From contig CAMKAE010000027.1 in the NCBI GenBank assembly GCA_946410395.1, forward strand, positions 1-14,288: a DNA stretch of 14,288 bases, given 5' to 3'. Shown here one piece after another: positions 5,937 through 13,932 of this stretch (within the stretch, counting starts at the first letter, position 1; every line of letters starts with the position of its first letter). Source of the stretch: an uncultured Clostridia bacterium (GTDB lineage: Bacteria; Bacillota; Clostridia; Christensenellales; Aristaeellaceae). A model generated the notes under the pieces. That model saw nothing but the letters and a program-made list of their open reading frames with translations, was not told the origin of the DNA and searched no databases. Both the position numbers and the translations under genes were made by a program.

Positions 5937-7037
5937 TCACTGCACCCCCTTTTCCGGCGTTCCGGCTCCGGCACCGGGCGCGGCGCCCCTGGCTTCACGG
6001 CTCCGCAGGCGGGCCCAGAGGCGGGAAATCAGCTTCTTCACCGGCGCGGAGGCGAGGACGACCAGCAGGATGATCACCATGGCCTTGTATGCGCGGATGT
6101 CGGTGGACTTGATCTTGAGCACGTCCAGGGTCGTGGTCAGGGTCTGGAAGGTGTAGGCTCCCAGGACGGAGCTCACCAGGCTGAACTTGCCGCCGCCCAG
6201 GCTGTTGCCGCCGATGGCCACCGCGAGGATCGCGTCCATCTCGATGTCCAGCAGCTGCTTCTCATAGCTGATCAGCTGCAGCCGGCTGGTGCGGATGAAG
6301 CCCGCGACGGCGCAGCAGGCGCCGAGAATGACGAAGGCCAGCAGCTTCATGCGGGTAGCGTTGATGCCGTTGAGGTTGGAAGCGCTCTGGTTGATGCCCA
6401 CCGCCTGGGCGTAGAGGCCCAGATTGGTGAACTTCATCATCAGGAAGAAGAGCAGCCCCACCACGGCGCAGATCAGGATCGGGGTCGGAATGGGAATGCC
6501 CGGCAGGTTCACCGCCAGGTTCGACACCAGCTTGCTTTCGAAGGTGGCATTGGGATCGACGGCGATCCAGTAGGCGATGCTGCGGCCGCAGGAGAAGAGG
6601 ATCAGCGTTGCGATCATCGGCTGGATCCGGAAGACGGAGACCAGGGTGCCGTTGAAGGCGCCGAAGAGCATGGTGATGCCCAGGGCAGCGAGCACCGCCA
6701 GCAGGACCGTCCCGGCGCTCTCCATATTGCCCATCTTGAGCACGCGGTAGAAGGCCGCGCCGCCGATGGCGGCCAGGGCGCCCACCGAGATGTCCTGTCC
6801 GCCGGAGACTGCCGTCACCAGGGTCATGCCGAGCACGATGATGACCAGCTCCGTGGCGTTGTTGAAGATGGAGATCGGGTAGCCGCTCAGGGATCCGGCC
6901 TCGTTGATCCGGATCTCCAGAAAGGCCGGATTGAGGATCAGGTTGAACACGATGAGGATGACCAGCGGAATCAGCGGGATCAGCAGCTGCGCGTGCCTGC
7001 GCAGGAATGCGGCGCCCTTGCCTTTTTTAGTCTGCAC
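5937..7037 (-). CDS. ytfT: CUT2 sugar ABC transporter permease, YtfT-like
   Basis: This 366-residue polytopic inner-membrane permease pairs with the YjfF-like protein. It starts with GTG at 7037, overlapping the end of the ATPase gene by 11 bp, with GGGAGGAGGG upstream, so translation is probably coupled. Segments NNATELVIIVLGMTLVTAVS, GGQDISVGALAAIGG, IQPMIATLILFSCGRSIAYW and LDIEMDAILAVAIGGNSLGG have the BPD_transp_2 layout. AVGINQSASNLNGINATRMK corresponds to the AVGIN loop of E. coli YtfT. The sequence between DISVGA and the MLFGAFNG segment is family-typical. A basic cytoplasmic start (MQTKKGKG) precedes TM1. The gene is intact and ends 1 nt before the next start. Confidence 0.88.
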   Translation of the reverse strand: MQTKKGKGAAFLRRHAQLLIPLIPLVILIVFNLILNPAFLEIRINEAGSLSGYPISIFNNATELVIIVLGMTLVTAVSGGQDISVGALAAIGGAAFYRVLKMGNMESAGTVLLAVLAALGITMLFGAFNGTLVSVFRIQPMIATLILFSCGRSIAYWIAVDPNATFESKLVSNLAVNLPGIPIPTPILICAVVGLLFFLMMKFTNLGLYAQAVGINQSASNLNGINATRMKLLAFVILGACCAVAGFIRTSRLQLISYEKQLLDIEMDAILAVAIGGNSLGGGKFSLVSSVLGAYTFQTLTTTLDVLKIKSTDIRAYKAMVIILLVVLASAPVKKLISRLWARLRSREARGAAPGAGAGTPEKGVQ

Positions 7038-8547
7038 GCTCGTTCCCTCCTCCCGCGATGGTGTACATCACTTGGTCCTGGGTCAGCTGACTGCCCTTGA
7101 GCTCTCCGACGATGTGCCGGTCCCGCATGACGATCAGGCGGGAGCAGGTGCGCAGCATCTCCTCGATCTCCGAGGAGATGAAGGTGATGCTCATGCCTTC
7201 CTCCCGGGACAGATCCAGTACCAGGCGCTGGATCTCGGTCTTGGTGCCGATGTCAATGCCGCGGGTGGGCTCGTCGAGGATCAGATACTTCGGATGGGTC
7301 AGCAGCCAGCGGGCCAGGATGACCTTCTGCTGGTTGCCGCCGGAGAGGGAGCCCACTGGCGTGTCGGAGGAAGCCGTTTTGATGTCCAGGGCTTTGATGT
7401 ATTCATCCGCAAAGGCTTCAGCCGCCTTCCGGCTGAAGGGGCGGAAGAAGCCCTTCATCACCTGCAGCGCCAGGATGATGTTCTCCCGGACGGACAGGTC
7501 CGCGATGATGCCGTCGCGCTTGCGGTCCTCCGGCAGATAGCCGATGCCGTTCTTCATGGCCTTGATGGGCTTGGTGATGCGGACGACCTTGCCGTCCATG
7601 ATCACCTTGCCGCCGGTCACGCGGTCGGCGGCAAAGATGGCCCGGACGCATTCGCTGCGCCCGGAGCCCAGCAGGCCGGTGAAGCCGTTGACCTCTCCCT
7701 TGTGGATGCGGAAGTCGAAGGGCTTGCTCTCCGAGCTGGAAAGCCCCTCCGCCTGGTAGAGGACCTCCGCCTGTTCCGCCTCTTCGTCCTGGGAAGCGCT
7801 CACCTGGCTCAAACCTTCGAGCTCCTTGCCCATCATTTTTGACACCAGCTCCACCTGGGGCAGGGAAGCGGTCTCATATTCACCGACCAGCTGTCCGTTG
7901 CGCAGCACGGTGATCCGGTCGCTGACCTCATAGACCTGCTCCAGGAAGTGCGTGACAAAGATGATGCCGACGCCGCGGGCCTTCAGGTCCCGCATCAGCT
8001 TGAAGAGCATCTCCACTTCCTTCTCATCCAGGGAGGAGGTGGGCTCGTCCAGGATCAGCACCTTGCATTGGGTGTCCACCGCGCGGGCGATGGCCACCAT
8101 CTGCTGCACGGCCAGGGAGCAGCTGCTGAGCATCTGCCTGGGGCGCGCCGGAATGCCCAGGCTGTCCAGCAGCGCGGCGGCGTCCCGGTTCATCTTTTTC
8201 CAGGGCACCGAAACGCCTTTCTGCCGGCCGATGTACAGGTTTTCAGCCACTGTCAGGTTCGGGCAGAGGGTGATCTCCTGATACACGGTGCTGATGCCGA
8301 GCTTCTGGGCCTCCTGGGGAGAATGGATGGTGACGGTGCCGGGGACTCCGTCCAGTTCAATGGTGCCCTCGTCGCGGGCATAGACGCCGGTCAGGACCTT
8401 GATCAGGGTCGATTTGCCGGCGCCGTTTTCGCCCATCAGGGCGTGTATCTCTCCCTGCCGCAGGGTGAAGTCCACACGATCCAGCGCCTTGACGCCGGGA
8501 AACGATATGGAGATCCCCCGCATGGTCAGCACAATTCCGTTCTCCAT
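7027..8547 (-). CDS. ytfR: CUT2 sugar ABC transporter double ATP-binding protein, YtfR-like
   Basis: This 506-residue cytoplasmic ATPase powers sugar import and carries two fused ABC domains. Domain 1 has Walker A GENGAGKST (39-47), an atypical signature SSCSLAVQQMV (~141-151), Walker B VLILDEP (163-169) and switch H200. Domain 2 has the degenerate Walker A GLLGSGRSE (291-299), the signature LSGGNQQ (401-407) and Walker B LILDEPT (422-428). This asymmetry is standard for the RbsA/MglA/YtfR class. Phrases such as FVTHFLEQVYEVSDRITVLRNG and DGIIADLSVRENIILALQ closely resemble E. coli YtfR as remembered. The ATG at 8547 has only a distant AGAGG; the weak site may keep its level below that of the binding protein. 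It is separated from the binding-protein gene by a 247-bp structured gap. Confidence 0.92.
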   Translation of the reverse strand: MENGIVLTMRGISISFPGVKALDRVDFTLRQGEIHALMGENGAGKSTLIKVLTGVYARDEGTIELDGVPGTVTIHSPQEAQKLGISTVYQEITLCPNLTVAENLYIGRQKGVSVPWKKMNRDAAALLDSLGIPARPRQMLSSCSLAVQQMVAIARAVDTQCKVLILDEPTSSLDEKEVEMLFKLMRDLKARGVGIIFVTHFLEQVYEVSDRITVLRNGQLVGEYETASLPQVELVSKMMGKELEGLSQVSASQDEEAEQAEVLYQAEGLSSSESKPFDFRIHKGEVNGFTGLLGSGRSECVRAIFAADRVTGGKVIMDGKVVRITKPIKAMKNGIGYLPEDRKRDGIIADLSVRENIILALQVMKGFFRPFSRKAAEAFADEYIKALDIKTASSDTPVGSLSGGNQQKVILARWLLTHPKYLILDEPTRGIDIGTKTEIQRLVLDLSREEGMSITFISSEIEEMLRTCSRLIVMRDRHIVGELKGSQLTQDQVMYTIAGGGNERAD

Positions 8548-8621
8548 CCGGTGCTTCGCCTCTTTCTTCTGCTATTCTCAGATCAGCTTTACAAATCAAG
8601 AGACAGTGCGTGCCAGAAGGT

Positions 8622-8763
8622 CCAGGGCGATCGGAAAGCCCTGGTCGCGGTCCGCAGACCGCGATATCCTCTTTCCTGCCGCTTGACAAGCTGCGCTGTG
8701 ATGAGAATGAATGGAAATGCGCGGTATGGAACGCGGATTGCTCCATCGTCCCATACCGCGCAT
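8622..8763 (-). promoter_or_regulatory. Three successive intercistronic hairpins between the binding-protein and ATPase genes
   Basis: The 247-bp gap (8548-8794) holds three perfect inverted repeats. In transcript order they are ATGCGCGGTATGG/CCATACCGCGCAT (13-bp arms 8751-8763 and 8717-8729, 21-nt loop), TCGCGGTC/GACCGCGA (arms 8657-8664 and 8645-8652, tetraloop), and CCAGGGC/GCCCTGG (arms 8638-8644 and 8622-8628, 9-nt loop). The first is followed on the minus strand by TTCCATTCATTCTC, a poor U-tract suited to partial termination. Such structures after binding-protein genes commonly protect the upstream mRNA and reduce read-through. I see no promoter of comparable quality before the ATPase gene and no recognisable riboswitch. 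Confidence 0.65.
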
Positions 8764-8794
8764 CCTGTCCTGGATTCAGACGGGTTTGATCCGA

Positions 8795-9757
8795 TCAGTC
8801 GCCGAGGCCGTAGGTGTTGATGATGTCCTCGGTGATCTCACGGGCGTCGAAGCCCTGCTCCACGGAGATCTTCTGCTTCTTCTCGTTCAGGCCTTCGATC
8901 TGGCCGCCGTTCAGAAGGGTCTGGATCATGTTGTGGATCTCTTCGGCCTGGAAGGGGCTGCACTGGCCGTCATAGTTCCAGTTGCCGGCCAGCAGCTCGC
9001 GCAGCGCCCACTTGTTGCAGTCGAAGCCCATGACAACGACCTTGCCGTTCACACCGTGGGTGATGCCGGCCTCGTCCAGGGCCGCCACAGCGCCGCGGGC
9101 CATGCCGTCGTTCTCGGCGTAGATGACGTTGAAGTCTTCACCGGAGTTGATGACGGACTCGACGATGCGCTTCGCTTCGCCCTCGTCCCATGTGGCGGTC
9201 TGCTGCACGACCTTGGTCATGGTGCCGGCGGCAAACTGCTCGTCCAGCGCGCCGGTGCGGCCCAGCTGCGCGTCACTGCCCATGGCGCCCTGGATGTGCA
9301 CGACCTTGTACTCGTCCAGGCCCAGGCCCAGCAGCCAGTTCACGGCGGTGTAGCCTTCCTCGGCCATGTTGGAGACGACGGCAGCCTCATACAGGTCGGG
9401 GTCGCACTCGATCATGCGGTCGAAGAGGAACACGACGATGCCGGCTTCCTTGGCGTCCTTCAGCACGGCGTCCCAGCCAGTGGTCTCGGCGGCGGAGATC
9501 AGCAGAACGTCCACGCCGTCGGTGATGAACTGACGGGCGGCGCTGAGCTGCTCATCGTTCTTCAGGCTGTAATAGGTGGAGGTCTCATAGCCGTTCTCGG
9601 CGGAGAACCAGGTCTCGAAGTCCTTCACGTTCGCGGCGCGGTAGCCGGACTCGGACGGGGGATTGTTGACGATGCCGACCTTGATGCCGTCCGCCAGCGC
9701 GACAGCCGCGGCACAGATCATGACAAGCGCCAGGACCAGAGCAAGCAGTTTCTTCAT
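8795..9757 (-). CDS. ytfQ: Sugar ABC transporter substrate-binding protein, YtfQ family (divergent)
   Basis: This 320-residue type-I periplasmic-binding-protein fold (Peripla_BP_4 group) captures sugar for the YtfR/YtfT/YjfF-like importer. The signal peptide MKKLLALVLALVMICAAAVALA has a signal-peptidase-I site (ALA before D23) and no proper lipobox, unusual for a Gram-positive binding protein. Conserved landmarks include SESGYRAANV near the N-terminus, TTGWDAVLKDAKEAGIVVFL, FDRMIE, YAENDGMARGAV and VVMGFDCNKWALREL. These align with YtfQ positions, but several likely sugar-contacting residues differ (SGYR instead of SGWR, FDCNKW instead of IDG). Start ATG 9757 has GGAGG 8 nt upstream. It is the first gene after its own promoter (9804-9832) and is followed by hairpins that probably raise its level relative to the membrane genes. 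Confidence 0.88.
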   Translation of the reverse strand: MKKLLALVLALVMICAAAVALADGIKVGIVNNPPSESGYRAANVKDFETWFSAENGYETSTYYSLKNDEQLSAARQFITDGVDVLLISAAETTGWDAVLKDAKEAGIVVFLFDRMIECDPDLYEAAVVSNMAEEGYTAVNWLLGLGLDEYKVVHIQGAMGSDAQLGRTGALDEQFAAGTMTKVVQQTATWDEGEAKRIVESVINSGEDFNVIYAENDGMARGAVAALDEAGITHGVNGKVVVMGFDCNKWALRELLAGNWNYDGQCSPFQAEEIHNMIQTLLNGGQIEGLNEKKQKISVEQGFDAREITEDIINTYGLGD

Positions 9758-9803
9758 GGGAATGCCTCCAATTTCTCAAACTCGGCTTTCGCCTGTTGTG
9801 CAT

Positions 9804-9832
9804 ATTGTAAAACGGTTCCCTGGATTTGAAAA
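9804..9832 (-). promoter_or_regulatory. Candidate sigma-A promoter of the transporter genes
   Basis: On the minus strand TTTTCA (9827-9832) and TACAAT (9804-9809) are 17 bp apart: four of six and five of six matches. Transcription would start near 9797, ~40 nt before the ATG at 9757. The weak -35 fits an activator-dependent promoter, as expected if the AraC-type regulator encoded just upstream switches it on. Confidence 0.5.
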
Positions 9833-9844
9833 TACAGAGAACCG
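9813..9844. promoter_or_regulatory. Imperfect dyad overlapping the transporter promoter, candidate operator
   Basis: CGGTTCcCTG (9813-9822) and CAGaGAACCG (9835-9844) are inverted copies, with one central mismatch, separated by 12 bp. One arm lies inside the -35/-10 spacer and the other just upstream of the -35. A TTCAAA motif also occurs twice in direct orientation on the minus strand (9825-9830 and 9854-9859), 29 bp apart. The dyad could be the site of the YesN-like regulator or of another repressor. It could also fold in RNA if transcription starts further upstream. Confidence 0.45.
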
Positions 9845-9876
9845 CTGAATTGGTTTGAATTTTTCCTGATTGTACA

Positions 9877-9892
9877 AATCCGCCGTCGGATT
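9877..9892 (-). terminator. Weak hairpin after the response-regulator gene
   Basis: AATCCG (9877-9882) and CGGATT (9887-9892) form a 6-bp stem with a tetraloop, 5 bp after the regulator stop codon. On the minus strand it is followed by TGTACAATC, not a proper U-tract, so any termination would be partial and some read-through into the transporter genes is likely. Confidence 0.3.
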
Positions 9893-9896
9893 GGGG

Positions 9897-11489
9897 TTAA
9901 GATTCTTTCGGCGCAGGTTGGTTTTCTTCCGCATCCGGGCCCCGGCGGTATTCGCTGGGGGTCAGGCCGGTGTTCTTCTTGAACAGGTAGCTGAAGTAGT
10001 GGGCGTCGTTGTATCCGACGCTGAAGGCGATCTGGGACGTGCGCAGCTGCGTTGTGGCGAGGAGCTCCTTTGCCTTGCCGATCCGCAGGGCTGTCAGGTA
10101 GCGGGTGAAGGTCAGGCCGGTCTCCTGGGAGAAGAGGGTCGAGAAGTGGCTCTGGGACATGTGCACCGTGTCCGCCACGTCCTGCAGCATCAGGTTGGGG
10201 TCCGAGAAGTGCGCGCTCAGATAGGCCCGGGCGATGCTGACGGTGCTGCTGCTCTGGGCCGTGCCGCTTGCGTCCCGGTAGCGCATCGCCTTGCGCAGCA
10301 GGCCCGCCAGGCAGTGAAAGCCCGCTTCCCCCTCGGTGCGCAGCGCCTCGGTGATCTCGCGCTCCTGCAGCACTTCCTTGGGATTGCCTCCCGCCTCGTG
10401 AATCATGCGCTGCGCCGCCAGAAGGGCCGCCACCCGCAGGTAGCCCAGGGCCAGGGCGGGGTCCATGGTGGCGGTGTACTCCGTGAGGATGGCTTCCACA
10501 TCCCTCTCGGGGGTCTGCTGCAGGCGCTCATAGAGCGGGCTCAGCTCTGCCTCGGACAGGGACTTCGGCTCGTTGAGGATCTCGTTGGCGCCCGCGATCC
10601 GCCGCCCCTTCTGCCCGCCGGCCCGCTGCAGGTGACGGATGTGGCGCGCGGACTTCATGCTGCGCCGGATCGCGTGAAAGTCGTCCACCGTCTCGCCGAT
10701 GGTCAGGAGCAGCTGCCGCTGGGGGATCAGCTCCGGCAGGTGGATGGCGGACTCGGCGAAGGAGTAGGCCCGCTCCTCCGTTTCCGCGTGGCTGTCTCCG
10801 AGCACCAGCGCCCTGGCGCCGTGGGGCGCGCTGCAGACAAACACACGGCCGCCGCTGATCTCGGCCAGCCCGTTGAGGGCCGCCCGGCAGGCTGTGCGCT
10901 CTTCGCCTTCTGCGTCGAAGGAGATGTCGATGACCGCGTAGCACCCGGCGGAGAGGTCGACCCCCAGGGAGCGCATCTGTCCCAGCAGGGCGTCGTCGTC
11001 CGCCAGGTCGCCTTCGTCCGTGAAGAGGGAGGCCAAGAGCTTGTCCAGAAGGAAGCGGTTCCCGGTGGTCACTCGGCGGGTCAGGGCCGAGAGGCGTTCC
11101 CGGTCGTGCCGCTTTTCCTCAATCTGCAGCCGGACCCGGTTTAGGGCCTGCCGGAGCTCGTCGGGGGTCACCGGCTTGAGGAGATACTCCCGGACGCCCA
11201 GGGAGATGGCCCGCTGGGCATAGGAGAAATCGTCGTAGCCGGAGAGGATGATGCGCTCGACCCAGGGCATGGTCCGCTGGACCTCCTCGCACAGGCGGAT
11301 CCCGTCCATGAAGGGCATGCGGATGTCCGTCAGGAGGACGTCGGTTTCCAGGTCCCGGATCATGGGCAGCGCCATCTCGCCGTCAGGCGCTTCGCCCACC
11401 AGCTGGAAGCCCTCCGCTTCCCAGGGAAAGGAATTCCGCAGGTTCTCCCGGATGGCGATCTCGTCGTCAACCAGAAACACCTTGATCAT
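9897..11489 (-). CDS. YesN-type response regulator with AraC DNA-binding domain
   Basis: This 530-residue cytoplasmic transcription factor has an N-terminal receiver domain (residues 1-~120) with acidic pair D8-D9, phospho-acceptor D55 in LLTDIRMPFMDG, S83 in IILSGYDD, and K105 in LLKPVTP. A ~300-residue middle region follows, as usual in YesN proteins. The C-terminal AraC/XylS helix-turn-helix pair (about the last 105 residues) reads LQDVADTVHMSQSHFSTLFS, then IAFSVGYNDAHYFSYLFKK and TGLTPSEYRR. The ATG at 11489 lies inside the kinase gene (23-bp overlap) with GGAGG 9 nt upstream, so the two are translated together. It should accept phosphate from the adjacent kinase and activate the transporter promoter 139 bp downstream. 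All phosphorylation residues are present. Confidence 0.94.
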   Translation of the reverse strand: MIKVFLVDDEIAIRENLRNSFPWEAEGFQLVGEAPDGEMALPMIRDLETDVLLTDIRMPFMDGIRLCEEVQRTMPWVERIILSGYDDFSYAQRAISLGVREYLLKPVTPDELRQALNRVRLQIEEKRHDRERLSALTRRVTTGNRFLLDKLLASLFTDEGDLADDDALLGQMRSLGVDLSAGCYAVIDISFDAEGEERTACRAALNGLAEISGGRVFVCSAPHGARALVLGDSHAETEERAYSFAESAIHLPELIPQRQLLLTIGETVDDFHAIRRSMKSARHIRHLQRAGGQKGRRIAGANEILNEPKSLSEAELSPLYERLQQTPERDVEAILTEYTATMDPALALGYLRVAALLAAQRMIHEAGGNPKEVLQEREITEALRTEGEAGFHCLAGLLRKAMRYRDASGTAQSSSTVSIARAYLSAHFSDPNLMLQDVADTVHMSQSHFSTLFSQETGLTFTRYLTALRIGKAKELLATTQLRTSQIAFSVGYNDAHYFSYLFKKNTGLTPSEYRRGPDAEENQPAPKES

Positions 11490-12939
11490 GCTCCAAATCC
11501 TCCTTCCGCAGGACGGGGACGTCGAAGGACACCGTGGTGCCCGCGTCGTCCGCGTCGATCCGCAGGCCCTCGTCCTGGCGATAGTACAGGCGGATGCGGA
11601 AGTTCACGTTCCGCAGGCCGAATCCCGAGTGCTCGGATTCATAAGTGGTCTGAAGGGCAGGCTCCTCCCGGAGCGAGGCCCGCAGCTCCGCCAGCTTTTC
11701 CGGAGCCATGCCCCGGCCCGTGTCCTCCACGGCGAAGCGCAGCCGCTCTCCGTCCCGCCGCGCCGTGATCCGAATCACGCCGCCGCCGCGCCGGCTTTTG
11801 ATGCCGTGGTAGAGCGCGTTCTCCACCAGGGGCTGCAGCAGCAGCTTCGGGATCCAGGCGTCGGACAGGTCGCCCTCGACGTCCACCCTGTAATTCAGGA
11901 TGTCCCGGTAGCGTATCTTCTGGATGCTGAGGTAGGCGGAGGCGTGGCGCAGCTCCTGCTCCACCGGGATCCAGTCCGCGCCCGCGGAGAGGGAGATGCG
12001 GAAAAAGTCGCTCAGGCTCCGGGTCAGGAGAATGACGTCCTCCGCCTTGCCCGACTCGGCCTGCCAGACGATGGTGTCCAGCGTGTTATACAGAAAGTGC
12101 GGGTTGATCTGCGCCTGCAGGGTGCGCAGCTCCGCCTTGGCCAGGTGGTCCTGCTTCTGCCGGATCTGCTCGATCAGCCCCTCCAGGCGGGCGGCCATGA
12201 GGTTGATCTGGTTTGCCAGCTCCCGAAGTTCCACCACATCGATGCCGGTGACGCGTTCCCGGAACTGGCCCTGGGCGATGCGCCGGACCGCCTCCTCCAG
12301 GCTGTGGAGCGCTTCCCGAATGGAGCCCGTCAGCCGGTCCGTCACCCGCTGGGTGCGCACAAGGGCGATGAGGAGCAGGATGACTTCCACCGCGGCGGCG
12401 ATGATCAGCGTGATCCGCATCCGGTTGGACTCTGCTGCCGCCGCCGCGATCTCCTCGGCGATAAAGCCGTCGATCTTGTCGTCCACCAGCGCGCCGACCT
12501 GCCAGACCTCGTCCACGATCGCCTCGATCTCGCTCACCGGCCGGTGGGCCGCCATGCCGTCGCGGATCTGCTCCGCGTAGAGGCTGACGGTGTCCATGGT
12601 CCGCCGCGCGATGGTCAGGTGAAGCTGACGGCTGCCGCTCGTCTCCGCCAGCAGGCGCTCCAGCGTGCCGTTTACCAGGGCGATCTCCTCCGGCACGCCG
12701 CTCTCGGCGAAGGAGACCCGGCCCGCCGCGACGCTGAACAGATCCCGCGCGAGATTGGTCTCCACCACCGGCTTGAGCTCGGCGGCTGCGTCCATCCGCT
12801 GGATCATGGCCTGGTAGCGCAGGGTGTAGAGCAGCACCAGGCCCAGCCCGAGCACAACCGGGACGGACAGGAGCGCCGCCACCGACCAGACCGAGCGCCG
12901 GACCTGCGCCGAGATGCTGGTCACCTTTCGTCTCTGCAT
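11467..12939 (-). CDS. YesM/LytS-like membrane sensor histidine kinase (His_kinase + HATPase)
   Basis: This 490-residue kinase has TM1 at about residues 18-40 and TM2 at about 175-195, enclosing an extracytoplasmic segment of ~130 residues that looks mainly helical and lacks the size of a dCache domain. A HAMP-like linker (~196-250) and coiled coil (RLEGLIEQIRQKQD) lead to the His_kinase domain with H281 in QAQINPHFLYNTLD. The ATP-binding domain has N374 in LLQPLVENALYHGIK, DTGRGM (406-411) and GFGLRNV. The small sensor domain suggests it does not bind sugar itself but reads the state of the binding lipoprotein encoded just upstream (3 nt between genes). GGAGG lies ~11 nt before the ATG at 12939. 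It overlaps the regulator gene by 23 bp. Confidence 0.93.
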   Translation of the reverse strand: MQRRKVTSISAQVRRSVWSVAALLSVPVVLGLGLVLLYTLRYQAMIQRMDAAAELKPVVETNLARDLFSVAAGRVSFAESGVPEEIALVNGTLERLLAETSGSRQLHLTIARRTMDTVSLYAEQIRDGMAAHRPVSEIEAIVDEVWQVGALVDDKIDGFIAEEIAAAAAESNRMRITLIIAAAVEVILLLIALVRTQRVTDRLTGSIREALHSLEEAVRRIAQGQFRERVTGIDVVELRELANQINLMAARLEGLIEQIRQKQDHLAKAELRTLQAQINPHFLYNTLDTIVWQAESGKAEDVILLTRSLSDFFRISLSAGADWIPVEQELRHASAYLSIQKIRYRDILNYRVDVEGDLSDAWIPKLLLQPLVENALYHGIKSRRGGGVIRITARRDGERLRFAVEDTGRGMAPEKLAELRASLREEPALQTTYESEHSGFGLRNVNFRIRLYYRQDEGLRIDADDAGTTVSFDVPVLRKEDLEHDQGVSG

Positions 12940-12942
12940 CGC

Positions 12943-13926
12943 TCAGAAGCCCTCCAAAGCCGGGTCCGTCAGGTCGTCAAAGTCGGAGAACACCGCCTCC
13001 ACCGGGTGGGAGACCCGGGGAATGCTGCGGTTGCTCACCAGCCCCTGCACCAGCGACATCACGGAGCCTCCCAGGGCCGGCGTGCACTGGACGATGCAGT
13101 TGATCCGCCCGTCCTTCAGCGCCCGGACCGCGTCCGCCTCCCCGTCCACGGAGATCACGAGGATGTCTTTTCCGGGCCGGACGCCTGCCTGCTCCATCAC
13201 GTCCAGGGCGCCGAGGGTCATGGAATCATTGTGGGAATAGACCACGTCGATGCCCTCCGGCCCGAAGCGCGCAAGCAGGTCAGCCATGCACTCCTCGCCC
13301 TTGGACCGGAGAAAATCGCCCGAGATGGACGCGATGACGTTGAAGCGGGGATCTGTGCCGATGACATCCATGAAACCCCGCTGCCGGTCCCGCATGGGCG
13401 TGGAATCGATGGTGCCGCTGATCTCGACGATGTTCAGGTGATCCGCTCCCAGGGCGTCCGCCTTGCGGATCAGATATTCCCCGGCCTTGCGGCCCTCCGC
13501 GTAAAAATCAGCGCCGACATAGGCCGTGTACAGGCTGTCGTCGGCGGTCTCGATCATCCGGTCCATCAGGATCACCGGGATCCCCGCCTGCCGGGCTTCC
13601 CGGAGCACATTGTCCCAGTTGGTCTCGACGATGGGGGAGAAGACGATCACGTCCACCCGGGAGGCGATGAAGGACCGGATGGATTTGATCTGCAGCTCCT
13701 GCTTCTGGTTGGCGTTCTCCATCATGAGGGCAAAGCCGTAGCTGTCCGCGGCATTCACCATGCTGGCCGTGTTGGCGATCCGCCAGGAGCTCTCCGCGCC
13801 GAGCTGCGAGAAACCCACCACCACCGAACCGGGGGACGCGGACACTTCCTGCGCCGGCTCCCTGGCGCAGCCGCTCAGGACCGACAGCAGGATCAGGGCA
13901 AACATCAGGCAGGCGATTCTTTTCAT
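12943..13926 (-). CDS. YtfQ-like sugar-binding lipoprotein, probable extracellular sensor subunit
   Basis: The ATG at 13926 (327 aa) is preferred because GGAGG lies 7 nt upstream and the protein starts MKRIACLMFALILLSVLSGC, a lipoprotein signal with lipobox LSGC and lipidated C20. An ATG two codons earlier (13932) is possible. The mature part is a type-I sugar-binding fold: VVVGFSQLGAESSWRIANT, SIRSFIASRVDVIVFSPIVE, TNWDNVLREARQAGIPVIL, MDRMIE, YSHNDSMTLGALDVMEQAG and VISVDGEADAVRALKDG. These track E. coli YtfQ more closely than the transporter's own binding protein does, including SxWR and the SxDG loop. It is the first gene of the locus, followed after 3 nt by the kinase gene and far from the ABC subunits. 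I infer a sensory rather than transport role, like XylFII in clostridial XylFII-LytS. A shared transport role is not excluded. Confidence 0.87.
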   Translation of the reverse strand: MKRIACLMFALILLSVLSGCAREPAQEVSASPGSVVVGFSQLGAESSWRIANTASMVNAADSYGFALMMENANQKQELQIKSIRSFIASRVDVIVFSPIVETNWDNVLREARQAGIPVILMDRMIETADDSLYTAYVGADFYAEGRKAGEYLIRKADALGADHLNIVEISGTIDSTPMRDRQRGFMDVIGTDPRFNVIASISGDFLRSKGEECMADLLARFGPEGIDVVYSHNDSMTLGALDVMEQAGVRPGKDILVISVDGEADAVRALKDGRINCIVQCTPALGGSVMSLVQGLVSNRSIPRVSHPVEAVFSDFDDLTDPALEGF

Positions 13927-13932
13927 GCGCAT

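Noticed and set aside
9800..9822. Possible CcpA cre site in TGTAAAACGGTTCCCTG
   Set aside because: The spacing is off by one base and the right half does not match the cre consensus. The sequence is better explained as part of the dyad.
4833..11144. Other long plus-strand frames (for example 5126-6073, 5772-7100, 6904-7842, 8711-9829, 9870-11144)
   Set aside because: Same reason: each mirrors a confident minus-strand transporter or regulator gene and has low-complexity composition.
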